Shown: piece after piece, positions 34,824 through 46,745 of the stretch
Layout of the letters: every line of letters starts with the position of its first letter
Position numbering within the stretch: position 1 is the stretch's first letter
DNA from: Struthidea cinerea
Taxonomy: Eukaryota > Chordata > Aves > Passeriformes > Corcoracidae
Length of the DNA stretch: 64,000 nt
Reading direction: 5' to 3'
Assembly (NCBI GenBank): GCA_013397865.1
Contig: VZTI01004402.1
Location: 546,427-610,426 of the forward strand
Notes under the pieces: generated by a model
The model's input: only the letters and a program-made list of their open reading frames with translations
Told to the model about the DNA's origin: nothing
Database searches by the model: none
Program-made: the position numbers and the translations under genes

Positions 34824-34837
34824 TGCATGTACATGCA
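34824..34837. repeat. Perfect 14-bp palindrome
   Basis: TGCATGTACATGCA reads identically on both strands. It sits in a CA/TG-rich patch (34788-34840). Confidence 0.95.
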
Positions 34838-35999
34838 TCTGATTTTCCAAAGTCCCCACGATCCCAGCAGACTGGGAGGAATAGGGAGAAGCAGGGAGGA
34901 AGAGGACTGCCGAGGGAAGCTGCTGTCTCCAGCTCAGCTCCTCACGGTGCTGCCTGTGAGCGGCTGGGGAAGGTGGGAGTGACTCAGCCACAGACATTGT
35001 GCACTGGACTGTAGGGCTGAGGAAGGGTGAGAACCCCTGCCCAGTGTGACCCCTTTCCTGGGCAAGAGCAAAGCAAATACATCTCTCTCAGCAGTTCCAA
35101 GTAGCAGCTCCAGTCAGGCGCCATGATGACATCAGCCCTGCTTTCGCAATTATTTAACCTCTGTCGTTCAGATCAGCAATGAACCAGCAAGGGTGACTAA
35201 TACACACATCAGCCCTGCAAAGTTATCAACACACCAAACAGGGGGCCGGCCCTCAGGAGTGAACTCTGCTTTCAGGAGTCTGTTTGGTCTGCTTTTGGGG
35301 GGAGACTGTATGAAATCGAACATTAGGTGTCCGTAAGAAGCTCCAGGCAAACCTCTGTGTGCCGTGGCACTGTCAGTCCTTTTGCCAGAAGGATGCAGAC
35401 GCAGCAGATATTTGCTTTTTCTCATTTCTGTGTGTCATTTTGCACTACTCCTCTCCAGCTCTGGCTCCTGCTCTCACTCCTCATACAAGCATGGAAAAAG
35501 TAGCTTCTCTTAACAGACATCTACAATAAACATGCCGATACTTGAGATGTAAACTGAGAGGCTAGCATTATAACAGAGCCTCTAAATCAACCTCAGGACC
35601 TTGTTAGCATAATTAGTGATAGGACTGGTGGCTTACAGGATCCAGGACAGAAAATGGAAAAATAGTAATAACAATAAAGAAATGCAGTTGTATCCTAGCA
35701 ATTGCTGGGATGATTGCTGATGGTTCAAAAGCAAGTCATATCTTGTGTGAGACAAATACATTTTATATGATGTTTAATCTCACAGGAATTCTGCCGGAAA
35801 TACTCAGAAGCTTGTTAGAGGAAAATATGAGAATCTACTCATGTGAACAATAAAAGATTCTTGTGTGGAGGAGCTACTGTGACTCCCATGCTGCTAATAG
35901 GTGCACATCTTGCAATTACAAGCATACTGAAAAATAATGCTGCATTCACTGCTCCTATTTACTAATTTGAAGCTTTGGAGAAGAAGACAGAACTGGATG
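34838..35999. other. Non-coding interval
   Basis: No gene recognised. ORFs at 34709-35014 overlap on both strands. 35560-35960 is AT-rich with homeodomain-like words but no clear boundaries. Confidence 0.45.
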
Positions 36000-36120
36000 T
36001 CCTTCCAGCTTAAACTCAGGTAAGATAGAGAAGTACAGGGGAGGGGATTTGCTCAAGATCACCTGGAAATCAGTGGCAGAGCCAGAAATAATGTCTGTCT
36101 ATAAGGGATCTGAGAGCACT
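36000..36120 (-). mobile_element. MIR SINE fragment, inverted
   Basis: ggggatttgctcaagatcac (36043-36062) followed by ctggaaatcagtggcagagc is the reversed MIR core ('cttgcccaaggtcac ... agtggcagagcc'). A donor-like CAG/GTAAGA at 36019/36020 lies within the element. Confidence 0.7.
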
Positions 36121-38574
36121 AATAAGTTTTAATGGCCCTAATCTGTCTGACCTGCAGCCTCCACCCTCTGCCCGTGGCCAGGAGTCTCACTGAAGCTCAA
36201 CCCTGGGTCTCCAGTCACCGAATGAGCAAAGCAGAGTGCCTATCCCCAGCTCACACACAGAGGTGCCTGTGCCTGTCCGGGGACCTTGTTGATCTTGACC
36301 CACTAATTTCCCAGCTTGACCTCAGGCCAAGCTCATCACTGTGGACCTGGCGGGTGATAACTCGGCTGTGTCTGACCATTATTAGCCTTACTAGGCCTGA
36401 TCCTGACCTATGGATTCACTTCCTGGCTTGAGGTTGGACCTGCCTCATCACCACAAAATTGTCTGATGCTCTGGACTCCAGGTTGAAGTCGGCTGCCAGT
36501 CCCAGGCCAGCCCTGCCTGCCTCCCTTGTGGGCTGTGGGGTGGGCCCTGGCTGATGAGGACCCTGACCTTGCAGCCATGTTATCCCTGTCAGTTCCCTGT
36601 GTCTTTGGGAGCAGACAGTGCCTGCTGCACCCTGACATTACCCCAATGCACCAGCCTGCCTTCCTTGTTTCCATAGCACCAAGGGCAGGAAGAGAAATGC
36701 CACACGTGTGTTGATCTGATCAGGGAACAGGCAGAGAGAAATAAGGTACAAACTCAAACTGGAACTCTTCTTTGTTCCGTGTTTTAAGCATGTCCTTCCT
36801 CCCACTTCACATTGGAGATGGCAGCATTGCCTGCCCCAATGCAAGGCAGCAGATAAAGACATCGAAGGGGTTATACAAGGAGGTTCATGTTCTGCATCAG
36901 TGTCCCTTGAGAACAACAAATCTTGGCTGACAAGAGTAGAAGCAAGAGGAATCAGGCTTTAGCAGGAGGAAGTGATCACAGAAGAGGGCTTGAGAGCACG
37001 GGAAGGAAAGGCAGAGACCTGGGAAGGGGAAGCACTGTTAGATTACCCAGTAGGGCAGCTGGAGGAGGCAGATGCTGCTCCTGAGGACAGATTTGTGTTG
37101 GCCTCAGCACAGCTCTAGGGTAGCTCTGGTGTTTGGGGCTCAGAAAGGCAAAGGGATTCAGCACCCACTCGATGGAAGATGTGAGATGCAAAGAGCTCAC
37201 GGCAAAAACGGCCAGGTTGTCCTTTGCCTGATGTTAGATACGTTCCTGCTCCTAACTGCAGCTGGGATCTGGCATCAGATCTTACCTTTCTTGAGAAGTC
37301 TTCGGTTTGGAATGCAGCATTCCAGCAGGATTTATCTTGCACTGGAGGACCTGCATGTCTGGAGCCCTGGCTCCATGTGTGGAGGGAAGAACAGTTCATC
37401 CAATAGTTTGGTCTCTAACTACAATCTCTCATAAATTAGGCTTTTCACACAGAACAGCAGGAAATTCACATACAGCTCATGCTGAGGTTAAAAGGCAGCA
37501 ATTGTCTAAATCTTCATATACAGACAACTATTGGACTTTTAATTTGGAAGCTAAAGGAGGTGACTCAACAGAAAAGGGTTCAGGCTGAATCAGCAAGATC
37601 TTTCCTTGGGAGTTAGGTATACAGCAAGAAAGCAAAATAACTTAGAGGCAGGCAGGAAAAAATTTGTGTTGTGGAGGTTCAGGGTATGGAATGCAGCTTT
37701 TCCCACAGAGAGTTTCTCTGCTTTTCCCTCTTCCATTCCTGAGACACCCATGTGTAGCCCGTGGAGTGAATTAAGAGAAGAAAGAAGTTAATACCTCCAT
37801 AGCACCCAGTACTTTAGGTATCTACAAACCTCTCTAGACACTGTTCACCTATCTCCACACAACGGCTCTTCCATGAGAACTGGGCCTTGCTAGAAGTTTA
37901 TTGTAATTTGGAATTAGAAACCCCTGTCAGCCCCACAACTCACAGTGCTGAGTAAAGACCAAGATCCAGGCTTTTAGAGGAATGGATGTAGTGAAGGGAA
38001 GCTGTGGATTGCACTTCTCTGGGGTCCTGCAAGCAGCTAATTAGCCCAGAGAAGCACTGAAATTCCCTTAGTCTCTCCCTGCTGGAGGCAAGCCAAGGGA
38101 GTCTGCCTTATTCTTACATGAAGTAGTATCTGAAGAAAGATCAAAGGATGAGACCAAGATTTCATGGCTAGTGAATCAGGCAAGTCTGCGGAGGGTTTCG
38201 ATATGATCTTTACAATAAAGAGAAAACTTCTCTGCTCAGTGACATGTTAGTTATGGGATATTCATTTTCTAGATTTTACTATTATGAGAGTTAAATTCCT
38301 TAGGTCAATCGATGGCCCTATAATTTCATACTCTTCACATGGGAAAAAAATGGATGCAGTTGTTTTCAAATGCAGTGAGGGCTCAGGTATATTACTGCAA
38401 TGTAAAATCTGAGACTCCTTCACTTTCAAAGGGATTTGGGACACTCACTGGGATACTTTGGAAAAGGTTACCTTAAGCAACTGTGTCCTTACAGAGTTAC
38501 CACTGAAGACAGTGAGCAAGCCTGCCTTGTAAGTCAATGCTTTTAGGGACCAGCTAGCAGAGATGGCTGTGGTG
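36121..38574. other. Non-coding interval with chance ORFs
   Basis: No recognised gene. The phrase tggaatgcagc recurs at about 37308-37318 and 37687-37697, and tttcttgagaagtcttcggtttgg / ttgtgttgtggaggttcagggtatgg contexts differ, so this is not a clear duplication. Confidence 0.45.
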
Positions 38575-38812
38575 TATTCCTGCCCCTTTGCCCTTTCTCC
38601 AAAGCACTTTAAAGCCCTCTGTAATCATAAACATAGGAAGAATTTGCTTTCCTTCTGTCCATCCCCACCCTGCTATGGGAAAGAAAAGAATTATTATGAC
38701 AATTGGGCAATTGTAAACCAGAGTAATTAAGAGATTTGCCAAAGGCCAGGTAGCCAAACTGGGGAACTGAACCCAAGCGTCCTCATTCCTGCTCCTCCTC
38801 ATAGCCGATACA
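38575..38812 (-). mobile_element. MIR SINE, inverted, nearly full length
   Basis: Plus-strand reading follows the reversed MIR order: caaagcactttaaagccct, then a region with ttattatgacaattggg, then agagtaattaagagatttgcc, then aaaggccaggtagccaaact, ggggaactgaacccaagcg and tcctcattcctgctcc. The span is close to the 260-base family length. Confidence 0.75.
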
Positions 38813-38973
38813 CACAGACCCTGAAAGGTGGGAATATTTCTTCCCTGGGGAAGATTTCATTTCCTCCTTTGAACGCTGAGGGAGGGGCCCCTCTAAATCA
38901 CAGGTTAGGCAGGCACTCAACTGAGTTAACATGATGTACTTCCCTGCACTGTGTCTTGGAGGTGTAGTTAGGT

Positions 38974-39095
38974 GTTATTACATGCACTGCTGCAGCTCCT
39001 AGAGGTCTCTGCCAAAAGCAAGCCCCATTGTGTTGGCCACCGTTCACACACAGTATGAGAGAGTCCCTGCTCCCAAAGAACTTTAATATTCTTTG
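38974..39095 (-). mobile_element. L2-type LINE 3' tail, inverted
   Basis: cagctcctagaggtctct, agccccattgtgttggccac, cgttcacacacagtatgag and gtccctgctcccaaagaact follow the reversed L2-type tail ('cccattgtgctaggcgctgtacaaacac ... agtccctgccccaaagagctt'). Confidence 0.65.
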
Positions 39096-42000
39096 ATATT
39101 TCTGGGAAACGTTTCATGAGAGAATTTCAACGTAGAGTACAGGGCCTGTTTCTTCCTTTTAACTTAGATTACACCAGGATAACTCCACTCACTTCGACAC
39201 ACACCTGTCAGAGATGAGACTCCACATCCATTATGTTGCAGTCTCTCTTTTCAAAAATACTGGAGCATGTATAGCAAATAATCAGGAAATTAGTGGACAG
39301 TTGGCATTAATTTTCTCCAACGTCACCAATTTGGTTCCTGTTGTGGAAACACAGCAAGGCACAGCAACTGCTATTTCAGTGCAGAGAGCCATTCCTGAGC
39401 CCCAGATGGTGACCATATGATCTTGCCCTCTTGTGGACCATAGACATGTTTCCTACCCTTAGAATTTGACTGCTGCTTGCAAAGAGTGCTCACCTAAATC
39501 TGCCTACCCCCCACAGCACCTGGGTGCAACACAGGTCCCTTCAGGAATCCAGTAAAGACCCAGACAGAGGGTAAACAATTTGTGGAAAAAGCACAAAGTG
39601 GCTCAATTAGAATTTCCTCCATGAATAGCTCCCTATGTCAGAACTTAAGGCCCCAATTCATAGAGAAATCTGGGACCCATTTCCTCAGGAATTGCTAGTT
39701 ATTTACGCAGAGAAAGTACTGCATTCTGATTTTGTTTTCTGTGCAGTCTGGGGTGGGCTTTATGCTCACGTGAATAGATTGGATTTATGCTGGGCTGGTA
39801 GCGGTGACATGTGAGGAGATCTGTCCTTCTAAAACTTGTGTCCTCCAGCACCTCATCCCTCCTCCTTGGCAGAAGGTGCCCAGGTATCAGGAAACGCTGG
39901 TCTGCTGCTGTAGATGAACACACTCGTCCACCCAGCCTGACTTTGTCAAGAGCCCAAAAACTACACCTGGCTGGTACAAAGTAGAGTAATTTTCTGTCAT
40001 CTCTTTGCTAAGGAGCCCATGGACTCCCAAGGCCCAACGTACAGCTCTAGTCATGATCTGGGGAGTGTTGGAATATAGGGGGATAGTGGTTAATACACAA
40101 GAACCATCTGTGGGCCAGAGGCCCATGCATGCCATAAAACACACCTCTCTTAGAGTTCTCTCAGCACAAGTGACTGATATCCCTCCTCAGGAAAGATACT
40201 CTTACTGTGTCCTTCACTCTGGCAAATGGGACTTGTCTGTGGAGTAAGATGTTACAAGAGAAGAATGAGTCTGGTGCTGCCTGACCCTCTAGCAATAGTT
40301 ACAATGATCTCCCAAAACCTCCAGAGTGTATAATACACCCTTCTCTAAGGCCCAGCCTTAGCCACACACTCCTGTGCAAACAAAATTGGATCTGATTCCA
40401 ACTCCTATGGCCTTTCCTAGAGTTAAACAAAGCTTTGTAGAGCTGAATGATAACAAACCACAGAGGGACAGAGAAACTGCGTGGAGAAAAAAAAAGCAAA
40501 ACATTTGTCCCTGACATTTGAAAAATTCTTATTTGCCTAACTCCCCTGATTTCAGCAGAGCTGTATAACTTTATACCAGCTTCCAAGTTCGTGTCTTTTT
40601 TTTTTAAATCTCTCTTTCAACGAGGTCTGAAAGCAGCAGAGGTGTTCAGGCAGACGTGTGTAGGCTGTCTCAGACAGCAGGGGCTTCAGGCAAGAAGAAT
40701 TTCAGGCCAACAGCGGCAAGAAAGAGAAAAGGTTGGTGGTGGAGGAACAGAAGATGAAGAGGGAAGCAGTGAGAGGCAATTCTTGTGGTTTGGAAGTTCC
40801 TGTGGTTCTATGTACAGTCAGCATTTCTGTCTGCAAACAGAAACATTTCTATTTGCTTTGCAAACCAGATTTCTCAACCTTTGGCCTTCTGACCCTCAGT
40901 GTATCTGGCACCGATCAGGTGTGAGATTGCAGCTCCCTGCTCACAGAGGCAGAGCTTTTTTCTCTTGGTCCAGCAGCCTGACAAGATGGGGGTCCCCAGA
41001 ACAAGACTGACAGTCACTGTGATAACAGCACTGCAAGGAGAAAGCCTCGAAAATACTCTCTTCAAATGAAGGTTTACCTCAGCTTAGGTTCTGCCATGTT
41101 GTCCAATTCCAATAAAGCCAGGCTTCAGGAATGAGAAGCTAGGCATGAGCTGCACATTTGCTGAGAATCAGATGCAGGTTCCACCTGGTCAAAGGTACAC
41201 AGTGCTATCTCTGTTGGGCTCTGCCAGAAGAAGAGGAAAGCAATGTCTATATTTGACCATTCTGGTCATTCAATTTGTCCTTATCAAATAAAAATAAAAT
41301 AAAATAAGGGTTTTTTGAAGGCAGTACAGTTTCTTTATACCACATGCCCATGTTTATTGCCATATAAAATTCCCTGTTTGACTACACCCCACCCAGGCTC
41401 TTGTACACACCTGCATAAGTCTATAATTTTATCCCATGAATCATTCTGTACCATCAGATCACACCCAAGTTACCAGAACTTTAAGGAAGTGGTGAGTTCA
41501 TTATGCTGGTTTTCATCTTTCAATTTTAAAATAGAAGATTTTTTTATTGGTGCCCTAAATCCACGAGTATTTCTAAAAAAAAATTGTGGGCAGAAAGACC
41601 ATGTAAAAAGAATTGATTAAGTGCATCCAACAAAAGGGAGGGCAATGGAAGGGAGAACTAATCTTAAATGATCTTTAAGAGGCTGTTTGCACCCATCTTG
41701 CAGAGGCTGGGTCTACATCATGGGGTACTGCATAGCTGAAGCATGTGAGTCAGGCTCACCAAAAATCATGAGCTTGAGGAAAAATTGTAACCTCCAATTT
41801 AAGTTAAAGGGGTTTGGGTTATTTTCCTGTGGGTTTTTCAACCTTGGGAGAGTATCGAGGCCATGGTTTTAAGCACTTAAGCAGCCTTTGAAGGACTTTT
41901 TTCCCAGGAAAGTGGAGATTTGCAGCAAAATTACTTGTGTCAATAGCTAGGTGTTTAAGCAAACAGCACAAGAGGTTGCAATCCAAAAGAAATCCAAATG

Positions 42001-42166
42001 CCATGGTGCTCAAGAGCAATGCTGCAGCGATTCAGGCTGGTTGGAGAATGTTCTTTGTTAGAAACACAAAGTGAAGCACACTCAGCAGCGCCCAGAGATC
42101 TGCAGGCAAATATTTGCAAGTTGCGTTTTTTCACTTTTGTTTACAATGTAGAACATACTTCTATCT
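39096..42166. other. Non-coding interval, no gene recognised
   Basis: About 3 kb without a recognisable gene. The plus-strand frame 40591-41010 (139 codons, no ATG at its exact start) shows no domain. An (AAAAT)n microsatellite lies at 41286-41307. Confidence 0.5.
41286..41307. repeat. (AAAAT)n microsatellite
   Basis: About four tandem copies of a five-base A/T unit. Confidence 0.9.
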
Positions 42167-42188
42167 TAGCAGACATTTAGCAGACATT
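42167..42188. repeat. 11-bp tandem duplication
   Basis: TAGCAGACATT occurs twice head to tail (42167-42177, 42178-42188), a recent small duplication. Confidence 0.95.
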
Positions 42189-42284
42189 TCTCACTTTTAA
42201 CTTCTCAGAGTAATCTCAGGGTTACCAAATACTGCTCAGATTGACTGGTTTTGTAGTTCCTAGGATTAGGCTCAATGTGCTTCT

Positions 42285-42445
42285 TGACTTGCAGCCATTT
42301 GGCGGCCGCTTCATTGTTACACAAATGTAACGTGCAGCAATGACAAGAACTTCTTGCCATTCAATTATAAAGTGACAGGCAGCCAAATAAGAAAAAGGGA
42401 TTACCTCCTGGGCAACTTAAATTTATGTAATATTGCCATTGGGTT
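42285..42445. promoter_or_regulatory. Candidate regulatory block with inverted repeat
   Basis: Holds a NotI-type GCGGCCGC at 42302-42309 in otherwise CpG-poor DNA. An inverted repeat GTTACA-CAAA-TGTAAC follows at 42316-42331. Further on are TTCAATTATAAAG (42360-42372) and AAATTTATGTAATATTGCC (42419-42437). Motif density suggests a conserved enhancer; inferred. Confidence 0.35.
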
Positions 42446-42996
42446 GTTTTCTAGCCAGGACATTTAATTGCTGAGAAATGTGTTTACAGCTTGGTATGTG
42501 CATTATCCATTTAGGACCAAGACAGGAGTGACAGAATGGTAACAAAGATTGGCCGACAGTCTGGAAGAGGCTGCCACCAGTGGGCAACTCCACCATGGTG
42601 CAAAGACTGAGCATCCATGATAAGAGCTGTCTCTGGCCCAGTCAGGAAATAAAAGAAAAAGCAAGGCAGTGGTTGAAGTCTCTTCCCTGCCCTGGAAGGG
42701 TCTAGGTTTGCAGAGATGATTGGGTGCCTTAGAGCCCAGATCTAGTTTTTCTCATCCACATTCATCATGCTTGATTGCTTGCTAATGGAACGACAAAGAA
42801 GAAATGGTCTAAATCTAATCATGCTGCAGTAGAGTCTGTCTGGAGACCCCCTCAGTGGGTCTCCCATGCACACTCTCCCTCTGGTTAATGGCCTCCCTGC
42901 TCAGCACACCGTTACAACAAGGCTCTTTAATTCCCAGCTCTGCACACTCCCACTGACATTTCCATTTGTTGTCCCCTCACCGCGGTGTTTGGCGCT

Positions 42997-43024
42997 ATCA
43001 AAGTGCCGCCATCAAAGTGCCGCC
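42997..43024. repeat. 14-bp perfect tandem duplication
   Basis: ATCAAAGTGCCGCC occurs twice head to tail (42997-43010, 43011-43024). Each copy carries a CpG, unusual for this AT-rich part. Confidence 0.95.
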
Positions 43025-43354
43025 CATCACTCCAAGAGTTGCACTTAACCAACCTCTGCCTGTGCTCCCAGATCCTCTGTGATTGGCAGGAGGCTCTGGG
43101 TAGCAGACAAGGTGAATCCTGTAAACACGGCAAGAGATAAGGCAATAGCAAAGGGAATGATAACCACAAAAGTAGCTGACAGGGTTCAAGGGATGGAGGA
43201 ACATGTACTGTTTATTTTGTGTGCTCTTGGATCAGCTGCAATTCCATACATAAGCACACTCGTTCAGCCTCAGCTTTAGGACCTGGAAAGTCCCTTAGCA
43301 CCAAGCATTATTTAACAAAGAATATATGCTTTCTTTATCTTTTATCTGTATAGG

Positions 43355-43375
43355 AAACAAAACAAAAACAAAACA
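43355..43375. repeat. (AAAAC)n microsatellite
   Basis: About four copies of an A/C five-base unit. Confidence 0.9.
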
Positions 43376-43474
43376 ACCGAGACATTTGAACAATGCCTAC
43401 AGCTCTGACTTAGGCCATGTCTCTGCCCTTGTTTGCACTGATGTAAATCAGAGATCGCTGCGAGAGATTTAAAA

Positions 43475-43720
43475 TTGGCCTTTAAATTCCTTATCACATC
43501 ACTCCTCTGCTCTGCCAGTGATCTGTTCTGTGTGTTTCTAACAACAGTGCTCATGCTTTTGCCAAGCCACAGTTACACATGGAATGCTTTCTCTCTCTCC
43601 AGGTACACACAATGCCTGTCCCCTCTTATACTTTCATATAAAATACGCAGCTTTCATCCTGATCCCGAGAAATGCACTACCAATTATACCAAACCCTGGG
43701 TTTTTAAACTCATTTCCCCA
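43475..43720 (+). mobile_element. Possible L2-like LINE fossil
   Basis: ccttatcacatcactcctctgc, catgcttttgccaagccacag, catggaatgctttctctct and gctttcatcctgatcccgag resemble the order of blocks in the L2 3' coding region ('ctttgcacatgctgttccct ... tggaatgctcttcc'). Weak match, by eye. Confidence 0.35.
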
Positions 43721-44118
43721 GAATTTGCTCAGCTGGCTTGCCCATCCCATTTGTTTATGATGAATTTTTTATGACATAAACAATTACTTATTCCCAGGTG
43801 CATTTAACCAGAAGAGCAGGAACAGAGAGAAGTAACAGACTTAGGACTGCCTGGGCTTGCATGGTGGCAGCAACAATACATTTCCAGGCTTCAAAGGCAC
43901 TGATAGAGCTCCTTCTGCATTTTGGGGGGCTCATGACTAGAACTGGCTGGTAAAAGGTGATTTTGAATGCACAGGGAATCTCTTATTTTGGTTTGGTTTA
44001 GTTGAAGGGAGCGCAGCAGCATTTTCACCTGAGAAATCCAAGGCCATGCCTTGCCTGGCACAGCTGCGAACCTGGTAGTGAAGCAGTCCATACACAGACA
44101 TGAACGTGCACAGAGCGG

Positions 44119-44186
44119 CACACTCACACCCCCTTGCACGCCCTTACACACTCACACACCCTTGCACACTCACACACACACACACT
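44119..44186. repeat. AC-rich minisatellite
   Basis: Imperfect tandem copies of a roughly 18-base CACACTCACACCCTTG-like unit ending in a pure (CA)n run of about 9 dinucleotides. Confidence 0.85.
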
Positions 44187-44329
44187 GTAGTGCACATGTG
44201 CCATGCCACAGGAACATGACATGAGAGGCAAGACTTGATCTGCATTTCTGACTCCCTGCCTTGACCCCTAACGCTCTCAGCACCACCACGGCTCCTTCAG
44301 CAGCTCAACAGCTCCCTAACTTCTGTAAT

Positions 44330-44470
44330 ATTTGGGGCATGGATTAATTTCCATGGTTTGAATAATGGCATTGATTTTTTAATTTCTTCAGGAAAGTGAT
44401 TTATTCTGTCCTTAAAATCCCTGTAACTGATGTTGTATTATCTGGCACTGCCAAGTTTTGTCAAGGGCTT
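44330..44470. promoter_or_regulatory. Candidate conserved regulatory block
   Basis: AT-rich unique sequence with GGATTAATTTCC (44341-44352), ATGGCATTGATTTTTTAATTTC and CAAGTTTTGTCAAGGG. Texture as in other candidate enhancers here; function inferred. Confidence 0.25.
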
Positions 44471-45249
44471 GAGAGAAAGGGTGAATAAAGACACAGACAC
44501 AGTTTTCCTCTTATGTCTGCAGACTACTTCTACCTCTGAACTGCCAGGTAATATCATATAAGTCATAGTAGCCCTTGTTCCCTTTCTATCTGTGGTTGAC
44601 ATAATTAGTTGAGAAAAATTGATGTAGCTGATGGTGACACAAGGCTGAATCTGCATCAGTCTGAAAACCAGGCAGCAATAGCACCGACTAACGTGACAAA
44701 CTACCCAACCCTACATACATTGTGCATTTCTCCATAAAATCCAGGCAATGTGGCCTGCATGGTTTTCAGCTTGGATGCTTCAGCAATAAAAAGATTTTTG
44801 ATACAGAAAGTTTAAGAAACAGGATCTGAAAGTCTGTATCAAACAGAAATGGTCCCCAAGGTACATTAAGATCCGACAGTCACCACTCAATTAGCAAGTG
44901 GGAGACAGCTGTCTGTCTGTCACTCTTTCTCTTCCTTGAACACAAACACATTCAAAGTCAATCCAGACCTTTTTGTTTCATCAGCAGGTTTAGCCAGTTA
45001 CCTGCCGGATGTGGAACAAGTTTAGGTACCAATTCCTGTAACTCAGTAATGGGTCCAGTGTTATTCTCCCTCTCTCTGCTTACAATGCCTGACAAGCTAA
45101 TTGCCAAAGGAACGAGAAACCTTCTCCCAGACACTGCAGCTCTGGGACTCAGGTCTATTTAGATTTGCCATTTGTCTGTCCTCGTTTCTAAGCACAGTGC
45201 AGGGAACTCTCCGTGAAGAATAAGGCCCTTTCTCCTGGACCCTTTGAGA
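44471..45249. other. Non-coding interval
   Basis: No gene or named repeat recognised. Confidence 0.45.
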
Positions 45250-45575
45250 GATTTCCTATTAGTCACCAGGATAATTAAAGGTTCCAGTTGCATTGCATTA
45301 GCACCTTTCATGTCATTAGAGTCCAGCTGCAGTGCGAGAATCACATATTTGCTGAGACTCCTGTGCCAGCCAGTGAGCCGGGAGCAGAGCTTTACATTTC
45401 ATCACTTTGTAAAAGAAATACAATTAAGCAGTGTTCCCTGATCATATTGCAGCTTGCAAGAGGGGCTCTAAGCACCGATCACTGGAATGTCTGGCCATGA
45501 GTTGTATTGAAATGGTGCCTTGACAAGGGTTTATGAACACTTTGTAATAAATCCATGGCCACCTAAGACTTCTTA
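45250..45575. promoter_or_regulatory. Candidate conserved regulatory block
   Basis: Unique sequence with a run of homeodomain-like words: CCTATTAGTCACC, GGATAATTAAAGG (45270-45282), GCATTGCATTAGCACC, CATGTCATTAGAG, ATACAATTAAGC and CTTCTTAATTGTC. It includes paired CAGCTGCAGTG E-box-type sites. No coding frame above background. Confidence 0.35.
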
Positions 45576-45769
45576 ATTGTCAGTATACTGCACACGAAGC
45601 TGCTCAGAACCCCTCAGTGGAAATGCCCGTTGTGCCTGGGCACAGCACATGGCATCTCCACTTGACTTATAGGAAAATCTTCACCCTTTATTAGTATTGC
45701 AGGTGTTGTATTAGTATTGCCACAGGGTTGGGGATTCTGAATTCACCCTGCAAAGGCTACTGGTGCAGA

Positions 45770-45925
45770 GATTTAGTTCATTATAACATTGTTAATTGAC
45801 AGACTTGTATGCCTGTCTAGTCAATAACAGCCTGCTAAAAATATGCATTAAGCAGAGAGAATGAATCAGCTGCTAATAGCAGTCTGCCTGATTGTCAGCT
45901 TCTATCTATCTTCAGGATTTGTCGG
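45770..45925. promoter_or_regulatory. Candidate conserved regulatory block
   Basis: Contains ATTGTTAATTGACAGAC (45788-45804; a TAAT core fused to a TGACAG MEIS/TGIF site), TAGTCAATAACAG, AAATATGCATTAAGC (45839-45853, octamer-like) and a second TTGTCAGC. Clustered TALE plus homeodomain words are typical of HOX/PBX/MEIS-responsive enhancers. Inference from motif content. Confidence 0.4.
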
Positions 45926-45934
45926 AACCTTGTC

Positions 45935-46150
45935 ACTATTGTGCTCCAGCAGCTCCAAGCCTGTAACATATTTATCCTCCAAACACCCCTCTGGGGCAGG
46001 GCGGTTGTTGCTCTCACCAGTTTACAGATGGGAAACTGTGATATTGAGAGGGAGAGTGATTTGCCCAAGGTCACACAAGAAATCTGTAGCAAAACAGGGA
46101 ATAGTTCATCAGTCTGGCAACCCCAGGGGGATTAACCTACCCCCTGCCAG
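45935..46150 (-). mobile_element. MIR SINE, inverted
   Basis: Clear reversed MIR core: agtttacagatgggaaactg (46019-46038), gagtgatttgcccaaggtca (46054-46073), cacaagaaatctgtagc. The left part (atttatcctccaaacaccc, ctctggggcagggc) corresponds to the reversed 3' portion. Confidence 0.85.
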
Positions 46151-46649
46151 GACATCCTTCTTGTCTCCTTCCTCTTTCAAATCAGCAGAGTTATAGCGAT
46201 TTATACCAGTAGAAATTCTTTGAAATTCCTTGAGAATGCAGAGTCTTCTGTTTTGGAGTGGATGAAGTATTAACTGTGTGATCCCTTCCCACAGTTCCAA
46301 AATGCTGACATCCTAAAGCCAGACTTTAAAACATTAAATACACAAAACTTCTTTAAAACCAGTGCCTCCTTTAAACCAAGTTCTACCTCTTCTCTTTGGG
46401 TGCATTTCTTGTAGCTGTTAACACCTCTAGCACCAGATACAGGGAAACAGTGACCACCCTACATTGCTGTGGGGAGGTCTACAATGAGCAGCAGTGTCAG
46501 AGAGAGATGTGAATCTGTGAACTGGCCTTGAGCCTTGGCAAGTACACGAGGCCTTTAGTTCATGTATCAAATGTTTGCTTGTAATTCAGTAAGCTGACAT
46601 AGGATTTTAAGGAACATTAACTCATGTGTTGCTGTGATGCTGTGATTGA

Positions 46650-46745
46650 TTATACTATTGCTATTATTAATGCCTCTTATGTGCTATGCAATGAACAAAT
46701 TTAAGCTAGACATGATCCTTCTCATGAAGTTTGCCTTCCAAATAA
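46650..46745 (-). mobile_element. L2-type LINE 3' tail, inverted
   Basis: ctattattaatgcctcttatgtgctatgc, acatgatccttctcatgaag, tttgccttccaa follow the reversed L2-type tail, but are more diverged than the copy at 38974. Confidence 0.45.

Larger units (their letters stand above)
42446..43474. other. Non-coding interval
   Basis: No gene recognised. Contains the 14-bp tandem duplication at 42997-43024 and an (AAAAC)n run at 43355-43375. Confidence 0.45.

Noticed and set aside
36019..36024. Consensus donor CAG/GTAAGA
   Set aside because: It lies inside an inverted MIR element and has no matching acceptor.
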